The notes under the pieces: model-generated
The model's input: only the letters and a program-made list of their open reading frames with translations
Databases searched by the model: none
Told to the model about the DNA's origin: nothing
DNA from: Acidobacteriota bacterium
GTDB lineage: Bacteria > Acidobacteriota > Thermoanaerobaculia > Thermoanaerobaculales > Sulfomarinibacteraceae
Assembly: GCA_024641545.1 (NCBI GenBank)
Contig: JAHECW010000022.1
Span: 1-46,128 of the forward strand
Length of the DNA: 46,128 nucleotides
Direction: 5' to 3'
Shown here: piece by piece, positions 35,580 through 43,516 of the stretch
Layout: every line of letters starts with the position of its first letter
Position numbering within the stretch: the first letter of the stretch is position 1
Made by a program: the position numbers and the translations under genes

Positions 35580-35710
35580 GATCACGCAACTCGCTGCAAT
35601 TGAGACACTTGTTCAATACTCCCGAAAGCAGGAAACGCCGGAAATGACCCTCTCATATTTCACGATCCGCGCCCGATGGGATTCCGGAGCGCGCGAATTC
35701 CCACGGACCC

Positions 35711-35719
35711 TGGCATAAT
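35711..35719 (+). promoter_or_regulatory. extended -10 promoter of the NapC/NirT-like gene
   Basis: TGG-CATAAT lies 55 bases before the ATG at 35775; GGAGG is seven bases before that ATG. No -35 box is clear. The rest of the 244-base divergent spacer shows no gene. Confidence 0.4.
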
Positions 35720-35774
35720 CTCCCAGTCGAGCAATAGCGCAATCTACGCCGCGGCAGCATCCGGAGGTCTCACG

Positions 35775-37235
35775 ATGGTCGCCCTTCCCGATCCGAAAAA
35801 GAGCTTTGGTCGAGTCTTCAACTACGCGAACAACCCCATCACCATCATCGGTATCGGACTGACCACGCTGTCGGCCCTGGTGATCATCACCTTCCTGGTC
35901 GTCGAGCTCTTCGGCGAGCTCGAGAACCCCTACATCGGGCTTTTCGCCTACGTCGCCATGCCCGCGGTCTTTGTCCTCGGTCTGACCTTGATTCCCGTCG
36001 GGATGTGGAGGCGGCGCGGCGCCTTGATCGCCGAAGGCGCCACCGAGACCGAGAAATCGAGATATCCCAGACTCGATTTCAACGATCCGAAAGTCCGCCG
36101 GGGCGGGATCATCATCATCGGCCTCACCGCGGTCAACGCGGTCATCTTCGGTTCCAGCTCGTTCATCGCGGTCGAGAAGATGGAGACCGTCGCGTTCTGC
36201 GGCGAGACCTGCCACACCGTAATGCAGCCGGAGTTCACCGCCTACCAGCAGTCGCCCCACTCGCGAGTCGCCTGCGTCGAATGCCACATCGGACCCGGCG
36301 CCTCGTGGTTCGTGAAGTCCAAGCTCGACGGACTTCGCCAGGTCTGGCACACCGCTCTCGACACCTACTCGCGACCGGTCGGAACCCCGTTGAAAACCCT
36401 CCGTCCCGCCCGTGAAACCTGCGAGCAGTGCCACTGGCCCGGCAAGCACCACGGCGACAAGCTGCGGGTGCTCGTCCGCCACGCCACCGACGAAAAAAAC
36501 ACCCCTTCCTACACGGTCATGCTGCTCAAGACCGGTGGCGGCAACCTGGATATCGGGCGTCACGGAGGAATTCACTGGTGGCACATCGAGTCGGATAACG
36601 TCATCCGCTACGTCTCGGGCGACGATCGACGGGAATCCGTCCTTTGGGTCGAGTTGACCACCGCCGACGGAGAAGTCAGAACCTACAGCCGTCCCGGTGA
36701 GGAGCTGCCCGCCGACGTTGCAAGCCAGGCCAGAACCATGGATTGCATCGACTGCCACAACCGACCGACCCATCTCTTCAGCACACCGCCGAAGGCTCTC
36801 GATTGGGTTCTGGAAACCCACCCGGAGTTTCTCGAGCTCCCCTATTTCAAGAAACAGGCAAAGACGGCGATCGAGGCGGAGTACACGACCCACTCCGAGG
36901 GAGTGGCGGCGGTTCGCGAGTCGCTGGTCGCTTATTACCGGGACGAGTACCCGGACGTGTTCGCCGAAAACTCCAAATTGGTGGAGGACGGCGCCGATCT
37001 CGCTTCACGCGTCTTCGCCCGAATCTCGTTCCCCGAGATGAACACCAACTGGGAGACCCACCCCAACCACATCGGTCACGACGACTCCCCGGGATGTTGG
37101 AGGTGTCACGACGACGAGATGGCCACTGCCGACGGGAAGCACGTGATCCCGATGGATTGCGAAAACTGCCACGTCTTCCTCGTCGAGGACGCTCCTGATC
37201 GTCCGGATCTCGCCGCTCTCATCAACGGCGCGTGA
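35775..37235 (+). CDS. NapC/NirT-like multiheme membrane cytochrome (quinol dehydrogenase type)
   Basis: The 486-residue protein has two membrane segments near the N-terminus (about 20-45 and 55-75) and a third (about 112-135). Six probable heme c sites follow: CGETCH, a CX3CH site where NapC/NirT proteins have their first heme, then CVECH, CEQCH, CIDCH, CWRCH and CENCH. FCGETCHTVMQPE and SPHSRVACVECHIGPGA are the NapC/NirT signature. Such proteins take electrons from menaquinol and give them to periplasmic cytochromes; ImcH of Geobacter is a seven-heme member used for high-potential acceptors. The start at ATG 35775 has GGAGG in range; 33 upstream codons are rejected. It is divergent from the 23-heme cytochrome, suggesting alternative or joint quinol oxidation routes. 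Confidence 0.87.
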   Translation: MVALPDPKKSFGRVFNYANNPITIIGIGLTTLSALVIITFLVVELFGELENPYIGLFAYVAMPAVFVLGLTLIPVGMWRRRGALIAEGATETEKSRYPRLDFNDPKVRRGGIIIIGLTAVNAVIFGSSSFIAVEKMETVAFCGETCHTVMQPEFTAYQQSPHSRVACVECHIGPGASWFVKSKLDGLRQVWHTALDTYSRPVGTPLKTLRPARETCEQCHWPGKHHGDKLRVLVRHATDEKNTPSYTVMLLKTGGGNLDIGRHGGIHWWHIESDNVIRYVSGDDRRESVLWVELTTADGEVRTYSRPGEELPADVASQARTMDCIDCHNRPTHLFSTPPKALDWVLETHPEFLELPYFKKQAKTAIEAEYTTHSEGVAAVRESLVAYYRDEYPDVFAENSKLVEDGADLASRVFARISFPEMNTNWETHPNHIGHDDSPGCWRCHDDEMATADGKHVIPMDCENCHVFLVEDAPDRPDLAALINGA

Positions 37236-37247
37236 TCGCTCGACGGG

Positions 37248-37661
37248 TCAATTACCGAAACGGGCCCGGTGCTCGACCTTGATGCAGCGGTCGGATACGA
37301 CCTCGAGCCCGGCGCTTCGCGCCCGCGCTTCGGACTCGGGGTGGGCGCAGCCGAGCTGCAGCCAGAGAGCGCCGGCGCCCCGCTCGAGCACGGCGTCCAC
37401 CACTGCCGGGATGTGCTCGGGCCGGCGAAACACGTCAACGATGTCGATCTCGGTCTCCGGCGGGATCGAAGCCAGATCGGGGTAGACCGGTTCCCCGAGA
37501 ATCTCGTCGGCCACCGGGTTCACCGGAATCACCCGATAACCCGCAGCCTGGAGGTACGCGGCAACGCGGTATGAGTCGCGATCGGGCTTCGGCGAGCAAC
37601 CCAACACCACAATCGTCCGAGCTCGCTCGAGGAGCTTGGTGATCTCGGTTTTCCGGTCCAT
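37248..37661 (-). CDS. CoA-binding protein (YccU-like)
   Basis: The 137-residue protein is the stand-alone CoA-binding (succinyl-CoA synthetase alpha N-terminal) Rossmann domain: IVVLGCSPKPDRDSYRVAAY, IPVNPVADEILG and the conserved LWLQLGCAHPESEARA. It covers the whole usual length of the YccU family, whose cellular role is not established. AGGAGG lies five bases before the ATG. It converges on the NapC-like gene with only 12 bases between stops, and is divergent from the HEPN-like gene. Confidence 0.88.
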   Translation of the reverse strand: MDRKTEITKLLERARTIVVLGCSPKPDRDSYRVAAYLQAAGYRVIPVNPVADEILGEPVYPDLASIPPETEIDIVDVFRRPEHIPAVVDAVLERGAGALWLQLGCAHPESEARARSAGLEVVSDRCIKVEHRARFGN

Positions 37662-37725
37662 GACAGCCTCCTGTTTCCGGTTGATTCTATCTCTCCGCGA
37701 ATCACTTTCCCTCGATCAGGTCTGA

Positions 37726-37734
37726 TGGTACAGT
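37726..37734 (+). promoter_or_regulatory. extended -10 promoter of the HEPN-like gene
   Basis: TGG-TACAGT lies 21 bases before the ATG at 37756. TTTCCC, a three-of-six -35 match, is 17 bases upstream. No Shine-Dalgarno precedes the ATG. Confidence 0.35.
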
Positions 37735-37755
37735 ACGACCTCACGGGTATAAAAG

Positions 37756-38880
37756 ATGGATTGGATTGATCAAAACCTCGACGCTTACCGGGTCATCGCA
37801 GAGATCCTCACCGATCTCCGGCCGTTGGTTCGTGACCGAATCGAATCAAAGCACGGCAAGGAGTGGTTTCGCGACGGCATTCCGGATCACGTATTCGAAC
37901 GGCTCATCCGCAACAAAGAGCAGGAAGCTTCCATCGACTGGTATGAAAACCGTTACCAGGAAGTGATCGGCTATGCGGTCTTCCCCGATCTCTTCGACAT
38001 CATCATCGCCAACCCGACCCTCTTCGGCCCGATTCTCAAACTCGCGCCGAGCCAGTCCCTTCTCAACACCAGATTTCTCGAGCTCGAGGTCATGCGGTCC
38101 AAGATCGGTCGCGCCCGACCGGTGGGCGACACCGAGATCAACTTCCTGACCTCGTTCCACCTCCGCTTTCGCCGGGCGGTTGAGCAGCTCAAGGGGAACC
38201 CTCCCGAAACCTCGACTCCATACGAGGTGTCGGTGCCGACCACCGAGAGCGAGAGAAGGCCCCCCGAGAAGGCCCGGACCACCGAAAGCCGACCCGCCCC
38301 CCCCGATGCCGTTCCCGACACCCGGGTCGACGACGAGGAAACCAAGGTCGCGGACCGGCAGGCGGGAAAGGCGCGCCCACCCCAACGGCTCGCCTCCTCG
38401 GGCGCCAAGCCCGGAGCGGCACGAGAAAAGACCGAAACCGTCGACGTCGACGTCGACGAAATTGAGGAGCCGAAAAAGGAGGTCGAGAACGACCCCGTTG
38501 ACGGCCCCGAAAACGGCGAGGCGGCGACCCGGGAAACCTCCTCCACCATCATCCAACGGGCGATGAAGCAGAACGACGACCAGACCGTACTACGCGAGAT
38601 CTACCGCGAGGTCACCGGCATCGCTGAGGTGATCTGGACCACCGATGAGGTTCCGACCACCGCGATCTGGGATCGAGTCTCCACCAACCCGTGGTACGAA
38701 GCGTCCTTCTCCCGCCTCGAACTGCGGCCCCTCTCCGACTTCTATGACCTCATTTCCAAGGTCAGGGCCCAGCGCAAGAGCGGTCTCTCTAAGTCCGACA
38801 TCCAACGGTTTCTCAACGACTCCCAGTTCGCCACGACGCTGCTCGCCCTCCGCGACATGTTCCAAAAGAACAGGATCTGA
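37756..38880 (+). CDS. hypothetical protein with possible Swt1/HEPN-like domains
   Basis: The 374-residue protein is soluble with no signal peptide. Residues about 1-150 are helical (IAEILTDLRPLVRDRIESKHG, FPDLFDIIIANPTLFGPIL, LNTRFLELEVMRSKIGRARP). The order resembles the Swt1-type HEPN domain, where a DL-x-II stretch is followed by a Leu-rich helix ending in RNxxAH; here that end reads RSKIGRAR, so the RNase histidine is absent. Residues about 150-265 are a charged Pro/Glu/Lys linker. Residues about 270-374 show a similar but shorter helical pattern (RPLSDFYDLISKVRAQRKSG). The HEPN link is by eye only. It could be a regulatory or defence-type module; it stands alone and has a promoter of its own. 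Confidence 0.45.
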   Translation: MDWIDQNLDAYRVIAEILTDLRPLVRDRIESKHGKEWFRDGIPDHVFERLIRNKEQEASIDWYENRYQEVIGYAVFPDLFDIIIANPTLFGPILKLAPSQSLLNTRFLELEVMRSKIGRARPVGDTEINFLTSFHLRFRRAVEQLKGNPPETSTPYEVSVPTTESERRPPEKARTTESRPAPPDAVPDTRVDDEETKVADRQAGKARPPQRLASSGAKPGAAREKTETVDVDVDEIEEPKKEVENDPVDGPENGEAATRETSSTIIQRAMKQNDDQTVLREIYREVTGIAEVIWTTDEVPTTAIWDRVSTNPWYEASFSRLELRPLSDFYDLISKVRAQRKSGLSKSDIQRFLNDSQFATTLLALRDMFQKNRI

Positions 38881-38975
38881 ATCAGAGCGATAAACGGGCG
38901 GCCCCGTTCCCCCCCCGCGGGTATTGCATCCTCGGGGTTCGCCGCGATCGGTTTTCCCATTGATCGAAACCCCGG

Positions 38976-41006
38976 TCACGAAGGAGGGAACTGCTCGGTG
39001 TAGGCGACGTACCTCCTCAGAATCCGTCTCGTGTAGGCGGCGCCGCGGCGGCAACGGCAGACTCCGGCCGGAAAGTTGCGGGCGACCTCGGGGTCGTCGA
39101 GGATGATCATGGCGGTTTCGACGTTGCCCTTCCATTGATCGGGATCGAAACCCATCTCGACGGCCAACTTCCTGGCATCGAAGACGTGCCTCGGACCGAC
39201 GTTGTATGAGGCGATGGCCATGGCGACCCGGTCGGGAAGATCGAGATCCGCAAATTGGCCCATCAGCGATCGCAGGTAACCGGCCGCCGCCTCGATGGCT
39301 TCACCCGGGTGGTGCGGGTCTTCGACACCGAGTTCCCGCCAGGTTGCGGGCATGAACTGGAAGAGACCGGCGGATCCTCCCGGACCCACAGCATCGGGGT
39401 CGAATCGCGACTCCTCGTACATCAGCGACGCCAGCAGGCGCCAATCGATGCCGTTTCGCCTCGCCGCCCACTTGAGGTACTCGTCATAGGGGGTGAGATG
39501 GCCTTCGGGCACCGGCGGGAGTCGCGGTGAGGCCTGGATTCGCCACAACCCAAGGGTCTTCTGCGTCAGCTGTTGCACCAGACCTGTGGCTCGGGCGCGG
39601 CGAAGAAACTCGTCGACCCTCGTTCGGAGCTCGGGCGAGCCCGGATTCATGATCCAGACCAGGGGGACGTCGGGCACCACCACCGGGCCGCGTTTCAGAT
39701 CGTCGCGAGTGTCGACCTCGAGAGCGACCGCATCCTCATCCACGACTGCGCAGTAGGCCTGGCCTCGAGCCACCGCCTGAAGCGCGTCGAACGCGTCGGT
39801 CCCCGGCGCTCGCCCCGCCCGACGGATCGCCGGTTCGAGAGGCAGCATCGTCACCAACTCGGAAACCGGCCTCGATGCCGCAACCTCCACCCCGGCGAGA
39901 TCATCGACGGAGATCGCCGCCTCGGTTCGTTGCGACACCACGCTGACGAGATCGACCTGCCGGTAGGATTCGCTGACCAGAAACCCTCCCTCGCGGGTCG
40001 GTTGGATGGGCTCGTGCAGGATCGCGATGTCGCCGAAACCTCGCTCGAGCCAATTCAGTGGATCCACACCCGGCGGCGGGATCGACAACTCCAACCGGAG
40101 GTGTTGTTCGCGGGCGAACGCAACAGCGAGTTCGTACTCGAACCCCTCGAGCCCGCCATCGGCGACAAAACAGGTTGTCGGAGAATTCCGGGTCACGACT
40201 CGCAGGACCCGTGCAACCCGAATCTGCGGCAGATCGCGACATGCACGCGCCGTCGACCCGCGGGTCAAGACCTTCTCGGCAAAGAGGAAGTCGTCGACGG
40301 CTCGCCGAAGCTGGAGATTCCCGGCCCGCACCGCCCACACCACGGGACGCCGACCGATGATCGGACCGAAGAGCTGCACCGCCTCGGTGTCGGGAGCGCG
40401 ATCGAGAACACCGCTGTCGATCACCGTCAGGGGGATCGCACCGCGCGCGACCATCGCGAGAACCCTTTCTGCCGACAGGCTCTCGGAGATCGGCACCACC
40501 TCGAGCTCGAGGTCCTCGAGGGCGGAGCGCACAGCGGGACTCAACGCGGAGATTTGAACGTGGACCCGGCCGCCACGAAGATCCTCGATGGTCCGCTCCG
40601 GCGTCCGGCCCGCGGCGACGAGAAAATCGGCGACCCACTCAACCGGAACCGACGGCACCGATTCGGTGCCGAGCAACTGCGCCGCCGAGAAACGGGCCAC
40701 GACGAGATCCGCACGCCCCGACTCGAGGACCTCGATCAGCTGGTCCTGATGTCGCGGCTCGACCCAGCGAATCTCGGCACCGATGCGTGCGGCGAGGTGC
40801 CGGAGCTGAGTCGTCTGGTCACCCTCTTCATTCGGCAGCCCGGGAGAATCGAGGAACCCGGGGCGGACGGCAACCCTGATTTCGCCGGATTCCCTGATCG
40901 CGTCGAGGTCGCCGAGACGTTCCTCACCGCACCCCGAGATCAAGCACAGGAACACGATCGCCGGCACCCCGACCCAACGCGCCGCCGACCTCCAACCCCC
41001 GGTCAT
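38976..41006 (-). CDS. MltF-like lytic transglycosylase lipoprotein with two solute-binding domains
   Basis: The 676-residue lipoprotein has a signal with lipobox ISGC (Cys26). Residues about 33-265 and about 275-510 are two type 3 solute-binding domains in tandem (IRVAVRPGFLDSP and LRVVTRNSPTTCFV starts). Residues about 530-670 are an SLT transglycosylase: SLMYEESRFDPDAVGPGGSAGLFQFMPATW, split here across its motif, holds the catalytic Glu, followed by AMAIASYNVGPRHV. MltF normally has one binding domain, so the second is unusual. It would cleave peptidoglycan glycan strands, perhaps gated by a muropeptide or amino acid. The start is the ATG at 41006; 29 upstream codons lead out of the signal and are rejected. 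Confidence 0.88.
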   Translation of the reverse strand: MTGGWRSAARWVGVPAIVFLCLISGCGEERLGDLDAIRESGEIRVAVRPGFLDSPGLPNEEGDQTTQLRHLAARIGAEIRWVEPRHQDQLIEVLESGRADLVVARFSAAQLLGTESVPSVPVEWVADFLVAAGRTPERTIEDLRGGRVHVQISALSPAVRSALEDLELEVVPISESLSAERVLAMVARGAIPLTVIDSGVLDRAPDTEAVQLFGPIIGRRPVVWAVRAGNLQLRRAVDDFLFAEKVLTRGSTARACRDLPQIRVARVLRVVTRNSPTTCFVADGGLEGFEYELAVAFAREQHLRLELSIPPPGVDPLNWLERGFGDIAILHEPIQPTREGGFLVSESYRQVDLVSVVSQRTEAAISVDDLAGVEVAASRPVSELVTMLPLEPAIRRAGRAPGTDAFDALQAVARGQAYCAVVDEDAVALEVDTRDDLKRGPVVVPDVPLVWIMNPGSPELRTRVDEFLRRARATGLVQQLTQKTLGLWRIQASPRLPPVPEGHLTPYDEYLKWAARRNGIDWRLLASLMYEESRFDPDAVGPGGSAGLFQFMPATWRELGVEDPHHPGEAIEAAAGYLRSLMGQFADLDLPDRVAMAIASYNVGPRHVFDARKLAVEMGFDPDQWKGNVETAMIILDDPEVARNFPAGVCRCRRGAAYTRRILRRYVAYTEQFPPS

Positions 41007-41173
41007 CGCGAAGAACCGCAGATCGATCGAGAAATGCAGCAGAGTCGCCCCCGTTTCAACATGATGATACTGCTTCGGACCGATGCCGCCCAACCTGGTG
41101 TGCCTCTCTCATGGAAACGACCGATTCCTCCCCCGCCCGGAAGCCGCATACCGGACGGCCGCAACAGCCCGGA

Positions 41174-41182
41174 TGGTAAGAT
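41174..41182 (+). promoter_or_regulatory. extended -10 promoter of the orphan membrane protein
   Basis: TGG-TAAGAT lies 25 bases before the ATG at 41208, with GGGAGG close to that ATG. No -35 match is clear. Confidence 0.4.
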
Positions 41183-41207
41183 CTTGGTCGGCTCAATCGG
41201 GAGGCCC

Positions 41208-42383
41208 ATGACCGATCACAAGACCCCCAACGACCGCGAGGACCGGCACGATCTGCGGGCCGTGACGCCGCGTCTTGACGACCTGCGCCGGAAATGCCGT
41301 TCGGTGGGGTCAAAAAACCACGAGGCGACCGAGATCGAGGCGCGGATCGAGTCGATTCTCAATCGTCTCCAGCCCAAGACGGAACCGGATTCCCAGGTCG
41401 ACGCCGAACCCGTCCCTTATGCCGCACTCGCCCGCGAGCTCTACGCTGTGGAGCGTTTCTTCGAAAGCAACGGCTTTCTTTCGATGGCCAAGGAAGTCGC
41501 CCATGTCGAGCGGATCCTCGAGTCGTTCGCGCCGCCCGATCAGCCCGAAACGGCGATCGACCGCGCCGGAGTAGTGGACATCGCGTCAGGAACCGAGCCC
41601 GAGGACCCTGGCGACGGAAACGCCGCCGATGTCGATTCCCCACCATCGAGGTGGGCGGTGCCGAAACCACTCGCGGTGATCGGGCTCTTCTTCGTCATCG
41701 CTGTCGCCGTCTGTGTTGTGATCATCGTCCGCCACGAGACCGCGCCACACGAAACTGTCGAGGCCCCCCTTCCGCAGCCCACCCCCGGGCCGAAACCGAC
41801 GCCCGCGCGTCCCACTCCGGTGTCCCGATCCATCGCCGCCCCGGCGACTCCCCTTCCCGGCGCGATCCTCGCGGTGGCGGTCGGCAAGGCGCGTCTCGCG
41901 CTCGCCGATGGAGACATCGACCTCGCCATCGACCACCTCTCCCAGGCGGCGCTGATCGACGCCGATCACGCAACCGTGATCGGCACCGCGAGCAGCATCG
42001 TCGATCTTCTGGTCAACCGCGCCAACGCCGCAGTCGAACAAGGGTTGTGGGAGATCGCCGGGTTGACCCTCACCCGCGCCGAACGGATCGCGACCCGGTT
42101 CGGTCTCGACACCCACCCAATCGACGAGGCCAAGCACCGCCACGCCCAGATGATCCACTTCACCCTGATTCAACCCGGAGAGACCGACGCCATCCGGGCC
42201 TCGGTCGGCAAGCGGGTGACGATCTTCTTCAAGGACGGTGCCGAACGGGCTTCCATCATCAAGGGCGTCCAGAGCGACCAGCTCCTACTCGATCACGACA
42301 CCACGGTCCGCGGCGGCGCGGTCTACTACACCGAGAAGGTGCCGCTGGGAGACATCGACTATCTCAAGGTGTGGGATGAGTAG
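41208..42383 (+). CDS. single-pass membrane protein of unknown function
   Basis: The 391-residue protein is not one I recognise. Residues 1-110 are soluble, charged and helical (EIEARIESILNRLQ, ALARELYAVERFFESNGFLSMAKEVAHVERILE). A membrane segment lies at about 152-172 (AVIGLFFVIAVAVCVVIIV). Then comes a Pro-rich stretch, a helical TPR-like part (about 215-320: KARLALADGDIDLAIDHL, ANAAVEQGLWEIAGLTL) and a C-terminal small beta domain (about 330-391: VGKRVTIFFKDGAERASIIKG). It could be an inner-membrane scaffold with a cytoplasmic helical bundle and periplasmic TPR, or the reverse. GGGAGG lies near the ATG. The far longer upstream frame is antisense to the transglycosylase and is rejected. 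Confidence 0.7.
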   Translation: MTDHKTPNDREDRHDLRAVTPRLDDLRRKCRSVGSKNHEATEIEARIESILNRLQPKTEPDSQVDAEPVPYAALARELYAVERFFESNGFLSMAKEVAHVERILESFAPPDQPETAIDRAGVVDIASGTEPEDPGDGNAADVDSPPSRWAVPKPLAVIGLFFVIAVAVCVVIIVRHETAPHETVEAPLPQPTPGPKPTPARPTPVSRSIAAPATPLPGAILAVAVGKARLALADGDIDLAIDHLSQAALIDADHATVIGTASSIVDLLVNRANAAVEQGLWEIAGLTLTRAERIATRFGLDTHPIDEAKHRHAQMIHFTLIQPGETDAIRASVGKRVTIFFKDGAERASIIKGVQSDQLLLDHDTTVRGGAVYYTEKVPLGDIDYLKVWDE

Positions 42384-42479
42384 CCGTCAGGCATGAGGCA
42401 TCCGGGAGCCGGCCCTGGCGGCTGAAACTTTCGGGTTCGCTCGGCCCCGCTCCCGCTCCCGATACCCCTTCGGATCTCC

Positions 42480-43439
42480 TCACCGCGCCGGGGGGATCAC
42501 TGTGGTATCACCGTCGGTGTGCTCCTTGACCAGGTAGAGCGGACGGCGGACAGCCTCTTCGAAGATCCTGGCGACATACTCTCCGAGGGCTCCGATGGCG
42601 AGGAGCTGGACGCCGGCGAGGAAGAAGATCGACGCCACCAGGCCCGCCGAACCGAAGACGACAGCTCCGAACAGCGCCAAGGCCGTGCGCAGCACCAGGT
42701 AGAGCAGCGCGAACGACGCGACACCCAACCCGAGCCAGGTCGCCGCTCGGAGGGGAACGAAGCTGAAGGAGGTGAAACCGCTCAGGGCCAGCTTGAGCAT
42801 GGTCTTGATGGGGTACTTGGTTTCTCCCTTGGCGCGCGGTTTGCGGTGGAAACGCACGGCCGTCTGCGGGAACCCGATCCAGCTCACCATCCCGCGGACG
42901 AAGCGGTTGTGTTCGGGCATGGCGCGGAAGGCTGCCAGGGCCTTGGGCCCCATGAGACGGAAATCACCGGTGTCGAGGGGGATCTCGATGTGCGCCAGGG
43001 TTCGAAGGGTGCGGTAGAACGCCGCCGAGGTGAACCTCTTGAAGATGGTCTCGCCGTCGCGCTGGGTCCGCTGACCGAAGACGACCTCGTACCCTTCACG
43101 CCACTTCGCGACCATCTCGGGAATCACCTCGGGCGGATCCTGAAGGTCGGCGTCGATGATGACGACCGCGCGTCCGCGAGCCGCGTCGACACCCGCCGTC
43201 ACCGCCGTCTGGTGGCCGAAGTTCCGGGAGAAGCTCAGACCACGGACCCGGGGATCGCCGGCCGCGAGCTCGGTGATCTTCCGCCATGTCGAGTCGCTGG
43301 AACCATCATCCACCCAGACGATCTCCAGTCCATCGACGACATCTTCGAGCGCCGCGGTCAGGCGATCGTGCATCGCCTGGACGTTGTCTTCCTCGTTCAT
43401 CGCCGGGATCACGACGCTGAGTTCGGGTCCTTCGGTCAT
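42480..43439 (-). CDS. GT2 glycosyltransferase (GtrB / dolichol-phosphate mannosyltransferase-like)
   Basis: The 319-residue enzyme has an N-terminal GT-A domain (LSVVIPAMNEEDNV, VDDGSSDST, ADLQDPPEVIPEM with the metal-binding DXD-like Asp, and GQRTQRDGE) and two C-terminal membrane segments (about 230-255 and 265-290). This is the polyprenyl-phosphate glycosyltransferase family such as GtrB or DPM1, which moves a sugar from a nucleotide donor to undecaprenyl phosphate at the inner face. GGAGG lies four bases before the ATG. It follows the DUF2298 gene on the same strand by 77 bases and may supply lipid-linked sugar for envelope glycosylation. Confidence 0.9.
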   Translation of the reverse strand: MTEGPELSVVIPAMNEEDNVQAMHDRLTAALEDVVDGLEIVWVDDGSSDSTWRKITELAAGDPRVRGLSFSRNFGHQTAVTAGVDAARGRAVVIIDADLQDPPEVIPEMVAKWREGYEVVFGQRTQRDGETIFKRFTSAAFYRTLRTLAHIEIPLDTGDFRLMGPKALAAFRAMPEHNRFVRGMVSWIGFPQTAVRFHRKPRAKGETKYPIKTMLKLALSGFTSFSFVPLRAATWLGLGVASFALLYLVLRTALALFGAVVFGSAGLVASIFFLAGVQLLAIGALGEYVARIFEEAVRRPLYLVKEHTDGDTTVIPPAR

Positions 43440-43516
43440 CACGCCTCCTCGGTCAGCGGCCGTCGGTTCCCCTGACGTCCTGAATCTACATCGGATCGTC
43501 GGCATTTTCGGCCCAT

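Noticed and set aside
42407-42423. AGCCG/CGGCT hairpin after the orphan membrane protein gene
   Set aside because: Five-base arms without a T-run in either direction are too weak to call a terminator.
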